Below are positions 25,787 through 32,779 of a DNA stretch of 64,000 bases, piece after piece. The notes under the pieces are model-generated. The model saw nothing but the letters and a program-made list of their open reading frames with translations. It ran no database searches and was not told where the DNA came from. The stretch's first letter is position 1; every line of letters starts with the position of its first letter. A program made the position numbers and the translations under genes. Origin of the DNA: VAXT01 sp963827725 (lineage in GTDB: Bacteria; Actinomycetota; Thermoleophilia; Gaiellales; Gaiellaceae); contig CAWHBM010000001.1 of the NCBI GenBank assembly GCA_963827725.1, positions 124,001-188,000 on the forward strand, in the 5' to 3' direction.

Positions 25787-26215
25787 GTGAGCGATTACTA
25801 CAGAGAGGTCATCCTCGATCACTACAAGAACCCGCGCGGGCACGGGGCAATGGACTCTCCGGATGCGACTGCGGAGGGCCTGAATCCGCTCTGCGGCGAC
25901 GAGGTCACGATCTCGGTCGCGCTCGGCGAGGACGGCGAGACGATCGATGAAGTCATGTTCGAGGGCCGCGGCTGCGCGATCAGCCTGGCGGCGACGTCGA
26001 TGCTGACCGAGCTGGTTCAGGGCCGCTCGGCTGCCGAGGTGGCCGCGCTCAACAAGGACGAGCTGCTCGAGGAGATCGGGATCCCGCTGACGCCGATCCG
26101 GCTCAAGTGCGCGCTGCTGGGCCTCGGCGTCCTCAAGGTTGCTCTTCATCGGGCCAAGGGAACGCCGTTGCCCGAGGAATGGGCGGGGCTCGCCAACGAG
26201 CTCGAGATCACGTAG
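25787..26215 (+). CDS. sufU: SUF sulfur-transfer protein SufU
   Basis: 142 residues of the zinc-dependent SufU type. The three ligand cysteines are in 'NPLCGDEVT', 'GRGCAISLAA' and 'IRLKCALLG', with the conserved Asp after the first Cys. SufU accepts persulfide from SufS through Zn-ligand exchange in the cytosol. GTG 25787 start. It pairs with sufS just upstream; the cognate scaffold operon sufCBD is 12 kb away. Confidence 0.96.
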   Translation: MSDYYREVILDHYKNPRGHGAMDSPDATAEGLNPLCGDEVTISVALGEDGETIDEVMFEGRGCAISLAATSMLTELVQGRSAAEVAALNKDELLEEIGIPLTPIRLKCALLGLGVLKVALHRAKGTPLPEEWAGLANELEIT

Positions 26216-26219
26216 CGCT

Positions 26220-26534
26220 TTGGCGCTCGTCACGGTCGCACCGCTGGAGGAGTTTCCGCCTGGCTCCGTGAAGATCGTGCACGCCGGCGAGATCTCGGTC
26301 GGGGTCTACAACCTGGGCGGGAAGCTGTGCGCGCTCGAGGATCGCTGCTCGCACGACAACGGGCCGCTCTGCGAGGGCGAGTTCGACGCCGATGCGGGCG
26401 TCGCCGTCTGCCCGCGCCACGGCGCGCGGATCGAGATCTGCACGGGGAAGCCGCTTTCTCTGCCGGCCGTTTTTCCGGTCGAGACGTTCCCGGTGACCGT
26501 GGAGGACGGCATCGTGAAAGTCGACATCCGCTGA
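26220..26534 (+). CDS. Small Rieske [2Fe-2S] ferredoxin
   Basis: About 104 residues from a TTG start 5 nt after sufU. Rieske ligands are visible as 'CSHDNGPL' and 'CPRHGARI', with the cluster-binding loops spaced as in soluble NirD/biphenyl-dioxygenase ferredoxins. A 'GKPLSLPAVFPVETFPV' loop and beta strand close the domain. It is probably a cytosolic electron carrier. It is co-transcribed with sufS and sufU, so it may be a client of the SUF system or an electron donor to it. Its stop overlaps the next ATG (TGATG). Confidence 0.93.
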   Translation: MALVTVAPLEEFPPGSVKIVHAGEISVGVYNLGGKLCALEDRCSHDNGPLCEGEFDADAGVAVCPRHGARIEICTGKPLSLPAVFPVETFPVTVEDGIVKVDIR

Positions 26535-27130
26535 TGCTCGACGACAAGGTCAGAGCGGTGCTCGCCCGGCTCGAGGAGGAGGACGCCAAAGAACGAGAGG
26601 AGGGCGTCCCGCGCGAGCAGCGCGCACGGCAGGTCGCACGTTCGACGGGGCAGTTCCTGTTCGCTCTCGTGGCTCCGCAGTGGGACTGCGAGGTGCTCGA
26701 GATCGGCGGCTCGCGGGGCTACTCGTCGATCTGGTTCGGCGCGGGTGTGCGCCACCTCGGTGGTCGCGTGCTCTCGCTCGAGGCGGATCCGGCGAAATGC
26801 GAGGCGTGGCGCCGCAACGTGGCCGAGGCGGGGCTCGAGGATTGGGCGGAGCTCGTCGAGGGCGACGCCTTCGAGAGGCTGCCCGAGATCAACGACGTCT
26901 TCGACCTGGTCTTCATCGACGCGGAGAAGGAGGATTACGAGCGGCTGTTCGAGCTCGCGCGAGACAAGGTGGAGCCGGGTGCGCTCTTCGTCGCCGACAA
27001 CGTGCTCTCTCATGCGGACGCGCTCGCCGCCTATTCGGCAGCGCGGCAAGCCGACCCGACTCTCGAGAGCGTCACTGTCCCGCTCGACCGAGGCCTGGAG
27101 CTCTCGGTTGCTTTGACCGAACGCGGCTGA
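26534..27130 (+). CDS. SAM-dependent O-methyltransferase family protein
   Basis: 198 residues. Motif I 'VLEIGGSRGYSSIWFG' and 'LSLEADPAKCEAWRRN' bind S-adenosylmethionine. 'DLVFIDAEKEDYERLFELA' is the acidic metal/substrate strand of the class I catechol O-methyltransferase-like family, with 'FVADNVL' after it. The substrate is unknown. ATG overlaps the Rieske stop, so it is the last gene of the sufS-sufU run. Confidence 0.85.
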   Translation: MLDDKVRAVLARLEEEDAKEREEGVPREQRARQVARSTGQFLFALVAPQWDCEVLEIGGSRGYSSIWFGAGVRHLGGRVLSLEADPAKCEAWRRNVAEAGLEDWAELVEGDAFERLPEINDVFDLVFIDAEKEDYERLFELARDKVEPGALFVADNVLSHADALAAYSAARQADPTLESVTVPLDRGLELSVALTERG

Positions 27131-27164
27131 TGGGTGGCGGACGTCCTTTCCGAACGGCTACAGT

Positions 27165-27272
27165 TTGGTCAACCGCGGAAAGGAGGTGGTCCGGCTTGAC
27201 AGATTCCAGTACGGGCAGTGGAGGTACCAGCGGGTAGAGGCGTGTCCCCGGGACCTACGGGGAATCGTCTAG
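27165..27272 (+). CDS. Candidate small ORF in a structured RNA locus (uncertain frame)
   Basis: Two overlapping short frames follow the extremely strong Shine-Dalgarno-like AAAGGAGGTGGTCC at 27179-27192. One starts at TTG 27165 or GTG 27186 and ends TAG 27272; its product contains 'FQYGQWRYQRVEACPRDLRG', which looks protein-like. The other starts at TTG 27196, 9 nt after AGGAGG, and encodes only 13 Ser/Gly/Thr-rich residues to TAG 27237. By spacing the second is better placed; by composition the first looks more real. The locus has its own terminator at 27362-27398. I cannot identify a function, and it may be non-coding. Confidence 0.35.
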   Translation: MVNRGKEVVRLDRFQYGQWRYQRVEACPRDLRGIV

Positions 27273-27361
27273 CCAGCGTAGGGGATTCGCGTTTCGCGCC
27301 GCCGACTTGCTAGCGAGTCGGCCGGAAGCGCCTCTACTAATCCAACGTTGGTAACCGGACT
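27170..27361 (+). ncRNA. Candidate structured RNA or leader ending in a terminator
   Basis: Between the methyltransferase stop and the terminator the plus strand has nested complementarity. GTAGAGGCG (27234-27242) pairs with CGCCTCTAC further 3' (about 27329-27338). Inside lie CCCCG...CGGGG (27246-27263), CGCG-ttt-CGCG, and a perfect GCCGACT/AGTCGGC stem with an 8-nt loop. This is a closed multi-branch layout. No known RNA family was recognised. The region is antisense or downstream to the S51 peptidase gene but not part of it. Confidence 0.4.
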
Positions 27362-27398
27362 GGGGGCCACCTTCTCTTTGGGTGGCCCCTACTCTTTT
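27362..27398 (+). terminator. Rho-independent terminator
   Basis: The stem GGGGCCACC/GGTGGCCCC (9 bp) encloses TTCTCTTTG and is followed on the plus strand by TACTCTTTT. The U-rich tail is on the plus strand, so it ends the transcript that contains the small ORF/structured RNA. It also lies right at the end of the minus-strand peptidase gene. Confidence 0.75.
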
Positions 27399-28076
27399 CC
27401 GAGGACTGTCACGTCGAGGGGTGTCTCTTCGCCCGGTTCGACGCGGTAGGCGCGCGAAGCGTCTCGCGTACGTCACGACTTCCCGAAGCTCTGTTCCAAC
27501 GTAGTGCAGCCCGACGGCGTCGTCTGCGGCGATCCCGGGCGGAAAGCCGTTCGCGACTAGCTCCTGGTAGACAGGACGTCGCAGCTCTTCGCCGTCGTAG
27601 TGCGGACAGGCGCTTCCCGGAAGGAAGCCGAGTCCATCCCGCATGCCCTCGAGCTGCGGGCCGAACGAGTCGGTAACACCGGCTTCGAACCAGCAGATCA
27701 TTCCTGCGCTCGAGCCGGCGAGGACGATTCCCTGCTCCCAGGCCTCGCGGACGATCTGGTCGAACCCGTGGGCGCGCCAGACCGCCAGCATGTTCGCGGT
27801 CGAGCCTCCGCTCACGAACAGGACATCTTGGGAGAGGACGAGCTCACGCAGGTTCTCCGGCGGCCAGGGGAAGAACGTGACGTGTGAGCAATCGGCGAAA
27901 CGGTTGAGCTCGGCGTAGAACCGGACGATGTACTCCGCTTTCTCCGCGCCTGCGGTCGGGATCAGGCAAACGCGGGGTCGCTCCTTGCCGGTGAGCCCGA
28001 GCACGAATCGGATGAGCGTGCCCGCCTCCTGGTCCTCGCCGAGGCCGCCCATCGCGACGATCTGGGGCTCGGGCAT
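27389..28076 (-). CDS. Peptidase E-like protein (S51 family), frame broken near the C-terminus
   Basis: Family S51 (dipeptidase E/cyanophycinase fold). Visible: 'IVAMGGLG' start, 'VSGGSTANMLAVWRAHG', nucleophile elbow 'LAGSSAGMICW', 'CPHYDGEELRR' and 'AADDAVGLHYVGTELREVV'. These cytosolic serine hydrolases cleave Asp-containing peptides. ATG 28076 overlaps the epimerase stop as TGATG. The frame shifts by one extra base near 27453. Beyond it the expected ending 'AYRVEPGEETPLDVTVLGKE' is read in the other frame to TAG 27389-27391. Without correction the frame runs on to 27255 through Arg-rich non-coding sequence. Confidence 0.82.
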
Positions 28077-28964
28077 CAGGCAACCCGGCGCAGCTGCTCG
28101 TCGAGCGTGACGAGGGGAAGCTGAAAGGTCATGCACGGCTTCGTCGTTCGAGGCGACGTTGTCGCCCAGCTCGAGCATCTTGAGCAAGTCGCGAGTGAGG
28201 GGGATGTTGCCCGGGAGCCGCTCGGTGACGAACGCGTTCATCTTCATCAGGCCGACGGGAACGTGGACGCTCGGCCGCCGCACGCCCAGCGCGCGCTTCA
28301 ATCGCTCCCAGAACTCGTTCCACGCGACGACGTCCGGTCCGCCGAGCTCGAACGTGCGGTTGGTCGCCGCCTCGAGGTCGACCGCCTTCTCGAAGTACGC
28401 AGCGATGTCGTCCACCCAGATCGGCTGGATCCGTTGCTGCCCGGAGCCGATGATCGGAGTCACCGGCGCGAGCTTCGCGAGCCGGCGGAAAGTCGGCAGG
28501 ATCCCGCCGTCGCGACCGAAGGCGAAGCTGGGCCGGAAGATCACGTACGGGATGCCGGCCCGCTGCACGTCCTGCTCTTGCTCCCACTTCGCGCCGTAGT
28601 AAGGGACCAGGTCCTTCGTTTCGCTAGTCGTCCCGAGCGCGCTCATGTGGACGAAGCGCTTGACACCGCTTTCCTTCGCGTGCCGGAGGAAGTTGCGCGT
28701 TCCGTCGACCATGATCCTCTGGAACTGCTCCTTCTTCCCCTGGCGTATGGCGACGAGGTGGAGGACCGTGTCGATGCCGTCGACTGCTCGTTGCAGGCTC
28801 GCAGCGTCGGTCATGTCGCCTTCGGCGAGCTCACAGCCGAGCGTGGTCAGCGTCGCCGCCTTGCGCCGGTCGCGGACGAGGCAGCGGACCGGCTTCCCCG
28901 CCTGACGCAGCGCGTGCACGACGTGGCCTCCGACGAATCCCGTCCCGCCGGTGACGAGGATCAC
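28076..28964 (-). CDS. NAD(P)-binding epimerase/dehydratase (complex I NDUFA9-like), one frameshift
   Basis: About 295 residues of an extended short-chain dehydrogenase: 'ILVTGGTGFVGGHVV' nucleotide-binding loop, 'VRCLVRDRRKAATL', 'GDMTDAASLQRAVDG', 'SALGTTSETKDLVPYYGAKW' with the YxxxK pair, and 'FRPSFAFGRDGG'. This resembles the atypical SDR group of NDUFA9/YwnB-like NAD(P)-binding proteins. One extra base near 28133 (gtgCatgac) throws the tail out of frame. In the other frame it ends 'TFQLPLVTLDEQLRRVA' at TGA 28076-28078, overlapping the peptidase start. GTG start overlaps the dcd stop. Confidence 0.83.
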
Positions 28965-29539
28965 TTGACGGGCTCGCGCTCGAAGTTCTGCCAGTAGCGG
29001 CTCGGCGTCGGCCCCTGCTGGCCCTGGTACTTCGAGCCGAGCTCCCCGGAGCCGTACGGGGTCCGCGCAGGCTCGGTGAGCTGCACGAACGAGAGCTGGC
29101 CGATCTTCATCCCGTAGTAGATCGTGATCGGGAGGTTGGCGACGTTCGACAGCTCGAGCGTGACGTGGCCGTCCCAGCCCGGGTCGATGAAGCCGGCGGT
29201 CGAGTGGATGAGCAGTCCGAGCCGGCCGAGCGACGACTTTCCCTCGAGGCGCGCGACGAGATCGTCCGGGAGCTTGATTCGCTCGAGCGTCGACCCGAGC
29301 ACGAACTCGCCCGGGTGGAGAATGAACGGCCGCTCGTCGTCGATCTCGACGAGCTCGGTCAGGTCCTCCTGTGGCTCCTTGACGTCGATGAACGGGTAGC
29401 GCGCGTTGTGGAACACCCGGAAGAAGCGGTCGACGCGCACGTCGACGCTCGACGGCTGAAGCAGCGCGGGATCGTACGGCTCGATCTCGATCCGACCCTC
29501 GTCGAGGAGTCGCTCGATCGTCCGGTCGGAGAGGACCAC
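28961..29539 (-). CDS. dcd: dCTP deaminase (probably bifunctional, dUMP-forming)
   Basis: 192 residues. Signatures 'LQPSSVDVRVD', 'HPGEFVLGSTLE', 'GKSSLGRLGLLIHSTAGFID' and 'ELSNVANLPITIYYGMKIG' closely match the actinobacterial Dcd. That enzyme both deaminates dCTP and hydrolyses dUTP to dUMP, supplying thymidylate synthesis and clearing dUTP in the cytosol. Bifunctionality is inferred from the 'HSTAG' context. GTG start. It is first in an overlapping run dcd-epimerase-peptidase. Confidence 0.95.
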   Translation of the reverse strand: MVLSDRTIERLLDEGRIEIEPYDPALLQPSSVDVRVDRFFRVFHNARYPFIDVKEPQEDLTELVEIDDERPFILHPGEFVLGSTLERIKLPDDLVARLEGKSSLGRLGLLIHSTAGFIDPGWDGHVTLELSNVANLPITIYYGMKIGQLSFVQLTEPARTPYGSGELGSKYQGQQGPTPSRYWQNFEREPVK

Positions 29540-29585
29540 GCGGTCACCCTAGCGTCGTCCGACCGACCCGGTTAATGTCACGCGC

Positions 29586-30029
29586 ATGAAAAACCGCATA
29601 GCAACCTGGATCAACTTCGTCTTCGCCACGATCGTGGTGATCTGCGTCCCGCTGCAGGTCTACTTCATCGCCTCGTACATCTCCGGGGCGGGCACGAGCG
29701 CGCTCGACGCGCACAAAGCAGTCGGCGGGCTCGTCCACGCGTCGGAAGCGGTCGTCCTCCTTTCCGCCCTGGTCGCCTTCTGGGGCATCTGGAAGTGGGT
29801 CGGCTGGAGCGCCCTGCTCCTCGTCCTAGGCACGGTGCAGATTGGCCTGTACCCGCCTAGCGACGATCGAATGAGCGGCTGGGTGCACGGTTTTCACGGT
29901 CTCGGCGCCCTGCTCGTGTTCCTGCTCGCCGCCTACATCGCCCATCACGACATGCGCTTGCTGGGCCTGAGGGGCGGCGGTTCGACGGCGACACCACCAC
30001 CCGCCCAGCCGCCACCACCCGCCGCGTAA
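29586..30029 (+). CDS. Four-helix membrane protein with conserved histidines (DUF6220-like)
   Basis: 147 residues: four hydrophobic helices and a Pro/Ala-rich tail. Histidines sit in or near helices ('DAHKAVGGLVHASE', 'WVHGFHGLGALLVF', 'HHDMRLL'). This recalls small membrane b-type heme or quinone-binding proteins, but no function is established. ATG start; the next gene follows by 7 nt. It is divergent from dcd. Confidence 0.75.
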   Translation: MKNRIATWINFVFATIVVICVPLQVYFIASYISGAGTSALDAHKAVGGLVHASEAVVLLSALVAFWGIWKWVGWSALLLVLGTVQIGLYPPSDDRMSGWVHGFHGLGALLVFLLAAYIAHHDMRLLGLRGGGSTATPPPAQPPPPAA

Positions 30030-30036
30030 CGGACGA

Positions 30037-31074
30037 GTGCCGCTCTACGACGCTGTCCGCGAGCTACCGCTCGAGGTAGCCGACTATGCCCTCGAACGGC
30101 TCGAGCTCGAGGTCTCGAGCGAGTTCACGCGCGTGACGACGGTCGTGCACCTGCGGGGCGGCGCGCAGGAGGGGATCGGCGAGGACGTCACATACACGGC
30201 CGGTGACCATCCACCGCCGGACGACCTGCCGCTCGCCGGCTCGCACTCCCTCGACTCGTTCTCACAGCTCCTCGACGGGCTCGAGCTCTTTGCGCGCGAG
30301 CCGGAGATGGAGGCGTCGCGGGACTACCGCCGCTGGGCGTTCGAAAGTGCGGCGCTCGACCTGGCGCTGCGGCAGGCCGGGCGGTCTCTGGCCGAAGCCG
30401 TCGGCCGAGAGGCCCGCCCCGTGACCTTCGTCTCCTCGATGCACTTTGGCGAGTCCCCTTCGATCGAACCGTTGCTCCAGTGGCGCCAGGCGTATCCAGA
30501 CCTTCGCTTCAAGCTCGATCCGGCCAGCGACTGGAGCGACTCGCTGATCGATGAGCTCGCGAGCCTCGGCGTCGTCGACACGCTCGACTTCAAGGGGCAG
30601 TACAAGGGCACGCCGGTCGACCAGCCGCCCGACCCGGAGCTGTACCGGCGTACGGCCGAGGCGTTCCCCGGCGCCTGGATCGAGGATCCGGCGGTCACCG
30701 ACGAGACGAGGCCGGTCCTGGAGGAGCATTCGGCTCGCGTGACCTGGGATGCGCCGATCCATTCGGTTCAGGACATCGAGGACGCTCCCTGGCCGCCGCG
30801 CACGATCAACATCAAGCCGTCGCGCTTCGGAAGCGTGCAGCGGCTCTTCGACGCCTACGACTACTGCGAGTCACGCGAGATGTCGGCGTACGGCGGCGGT
30901 CAGTGGGAGCTCGGCCCGGGCCGCGGGCACATCCAGTACCTGGCCTCGCTGTTTCACCCCGACACGCCGAACGACGTGGCTCCCGGCGGCTACAACGCCT
31001 CCGCGCCTCCATCGGGCCTGCCGCCGAGCCCGCTCGAGCCGAGTCCGGACGCGGTCGGCTTTCGCTGGCTTTAG
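30037..31074 (+). CDS. Enolase-superfamily protein (mandelate racemase-like barrel)
   Basis: 345 residues. A capping N-terminal domain is followed by a modified TIM barrel with acidic/basic residues at strand ends: 'LRFKLDP', 'DTLDFKGQY', 'AWIEDPAV', 'VTWDAPIHS', 'INIKPSRFG', and a Gly-rich 'YGGGQWELGPGRGH' loop. The layout fits the enolase superfamily that abstracts a proton alpha to a carboxylate. The ligand set is not canonical enough to name a substrate. GTG 30037 start. It overlaps the end of convergent dinB by 4 bases. Confidence 0.78.
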   Translation: MPLYDAVRELPLEVADYALERLELEVSSEFTRVTTVVHLRGGAQEGIGEDVTYTAGDHPPPDDLPLAGSHSLDSFSQLLDGLELFAREPEMEASRDYRRWAFESAALDLALRQAGRSLAEAVGREARPVTFVSSMHFGESPSIEPLLQWRQAYPDLRFKLDPASDWSDSLIDELASLGVVDTLDFKGQYKGTPVDQPPDPELYRRTAEAFPGAWIEDPAVTDETRPVLEEHSARVTWDAPIHSVQDIEDAPWPPRTINIKPSRFGSVQRLFDAYDYCESREMSAYGGGQWELGPGRGHIQYLASLFHPDTPNDVAPGGYNASAPPSGLPPSPLEPSPDAVGFRWL

Positions 31075-32123
31075 ACCAGCGAGAGCTGGCGGTGCGCCTC
31101 GAAGCCCGAGACGCCGACGCCGACGAGCCGTAGCGCCCCCGGTCGGTCGTCGAGTGCCCGGTCGAGGAGCTTGCACGCGAGCTCGCCGATCCGCTCCGGG
31201 TCGTCGGTGCCCACCGGCATGCTCGTGGAGCGGCTGCGAATCGAGAAGTCCGGGTAGCGCACCTTCGTCGTCACCGTGCGCGCGGTCTCTCCGGAGCGCT
31301 GCAGGTGCTCGGCGAGCCTGGCTGCCATGCGACGAAGCTCGTCCTTTAGCTGGTCGCGGTCGGCGATGTCGCGCTCGAACGTCTCCTCGTGGCTGATCGA
31401 GACCCGCTCCGACGATGTCTCGAGCCCTCGGGGATCGATGCCGCGCGCCCGGTCGCGCAGGAGCGCTCCGACCTTGCCGGGCAGGAGCCGTGTGAGGTCA
31501 GCGTCGGTGAGAGCCGCCAGGGCGCCGACCGTCTCGAGCCCTGCGGCGCGAAGGCGCGCCTCGGAACGGGGCCCAACGCCGGGCAGCTTGCGGACGTCGA
31601 ACGGTGCGAGGAACGACGCCTCTTTCCCAGACGGGACGACGGTCAGCCCACCGGGTTTGCGCAGATCGCTCGCGACCTTCGCCACGACCTTGCTCGATGC
31701 GACGCCTATCGAAGCACTGAGGCTCGTCGCTCCTCGCACCGACGTCTGCACCGCCTCCGCGAGCGCTCGAGCCTCGCCGAAGCTCGCCGCTATCTCACCG
31801 AGCTCGAGGTAGCCCTCGTCCATCCCGGTTCGTTCGACAGTCGGCACCACCTCGCGAACCGAGCTCCAAACCGCCTTCGAGTACTCCTTGTAGACGCCGT
31901 GCCTCGGCCGTACGAAGATGGCCTGCGGGCACCGGCGCGCCGCCTCGGCGCACGACATCGCCGAGTGGATCCCGAACTTCCGCGCCACGTAGTTCGCCGT
32001 TGAGACGACTCCCCGCCCGTGCGGATCACCTCCGACGACGAGTGGCTTCGAGCGCAGCTCCGGGCTCTCCAGCTCTTCGACGGCGGCGAAGAACGCGTCC
32101 AGATCGAGGTGACCGATGATCAC
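31071..32123 (-). CDS. dinB: DNA polymerase IV (Y-family)
   Basis: 350 residues. The palm has 'HLDLDAFFAAVEE' and the catalytic 'GMDEGYLEL' (usually D-E-A-Y). 'SASIGVASSKVVAKVASD' is the fingers/palm motif, 'KLPGVGPRSEARLRAAG' the helix-hairpin-helix, and 'RSRSTSMPV' leads the little finger. It carries out translesion synthesis at stalled forks. A C-terminal beta-clamp-binding peptide may be 'HRQLSLV'. pdxH lies 13 nt upstream on the same strand. Confidence 0.95.
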   Translation of the reverse strand: MIIGHLDLDAFFAAVEELESPELRSKPLVVGGDPHGRGVVSTANYVARKFGIHSAMSCAEAARRCPQAIFVRPRHGVYKEYSKAVWSSVREVVPTVERTGMDEGYLELGEIAASFGEARALAEAVQTSVRGATSLSASIGVASSKVVAKVASDLRKPGGLTVVPSGKEASFLAPFDVRKLPGVGPRSEARLRAAGLETVGALAALTDADLTRLLPGKVGALLRDRARGIDPRGLETSSERVSISHEETFERDIADRDQLKDELRRMAARLAEHLQRSGETARTVTTKVRYPDFSIRSRSTSMPVGTDDPERIGELACKLLDRALDDRPGALRLVGVGVSGFEAHRQLSLV

Positions 32124-32136
32124 GCCACTACGGTAG

Positions 32137-32724
32137 TCACGGGCTCAGCCGTTCGATCGTCCAGGCTCCGCCGTCCCGGCGATATTGGAAGCGATCGTGC
32201 AGCCGGTTGTCGCGGTGCTCCCAGAACTCGTAGGACTCCGGCACGAGTCGGATAGCCGCCCCAGTGGGGCGGTAGCGGCACCTCTTCGCCCTCGTACGCG
32301 GTCCTCGATCTCGGCGAAGCGCTCCTCGAGCTCCTCGCGCGAGCCGATCACCTCGCTCTGCGTGGAGGCCCAGGCGGCGAGCTGGCCACCGCGCGGACGG
32401 GTTCGGAAGTACGCCTCCGATTCCGTCCGGTCCGACGCGCTCGACCGCGCCTTCGACACGAACCTGCCTACCCGGTTCCGGCCAGTAGAAAAGGAGTGCG
32501 GCGCGAGGGTTCGTGGCCAGCTCCCGGGCCTTCCGCCCCTCGTAGCTCGAGTGGAAGACGAAGCCACGCTCGTCGGCTCCCTTCAGGAGCACCATGCGAA
32601 CCGAAGGCGCTCCCTGCTCGGTCGCCGTGCCCAGGGCAACCGCGTCCGGGCCGCCCGCCTCCTCGTGCCAGCGCTCGAATTGGCGCAGCGGATCGGAGTC
32701 GAGATCGGCGCGGGCGAGGCTCAT
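32137..32724 (-). CDS. pdxH: Pyridoxamine 5'-phosphate oxidase, three single-base frameshifts
   Basis: About 195 residues once corrected. The N-terminal half 'PSVRMVLLKGADERGFVFHS' and 'PRAALLFYWPEPGRQVRVEG' binds FMN. The middle 'ESEAYFRTRPRGGQLAAWAS' and 'PPHWGGY' and the terminal 'EFWEHRDNRLHDRF' are all family hallmarks but lie in three frames. One extra base near 32424, near 32298 and near 32250 explains every switch. It makes pyridoxal phosphate, the cofactor of the aminotransferase divergently encoded 55 bp away. Confidence 0.87.
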   Translation of the reverse strand: MSLARADLDSDPLRQFERWHEEAGGPDAVALGTATEQGAPSVRMVLLKGADERGFVFHSSYEGRKARELATNPRAALLFYWPEPGRQVRVEGAVERVGPDGIGGVLPNPSARWPARRLGLHAERGDRLARGARGALRRDRGPRTRAKRCRYRPTGAAIRLVPESYEFWEHRDNRLHDRFQYRRDGGAWTIERLSP

Positions 32725-32746
32725 GTATGAACTCTATTCATGTATG
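32721..32746. repeat. 9-bp direct repeat in the pdxH/aminotransferase intergenic region
   Basis: TCATGTATG occurs at 32721-32729 and 32738-32746, a 17-bp period on one face-and-a-half of the helix. It covers the pdxH start codon and lies 34 bp before the aminotransferase ATG. Direct repeats between a pdx gene and an aminotransferase are the kind of site bound by MocR/PdxR-type regulators, but no such regulator is in the window. Confidence 0.45.
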
Positions 32747-32779
32747 CAGCAAGCCGTCCCATCCTGTATCTTCACCGCG

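Noticed and set aside
27234..27340. tRNA or tmRNA
   Set aside because: The closed multi-branch shape suggested one, but there is no anticodon arm, TpsiC consensus or CCA, and stem lengths do not fit.
27255..28964. A 569-residue epimerase-peptidase fusion
   Set aside because: The two enzymes are read through only because each lost its frame. In the neighbouring frame each has a natural ending, and the TGATG junction at 28074-28078 is a normal gene boundary.
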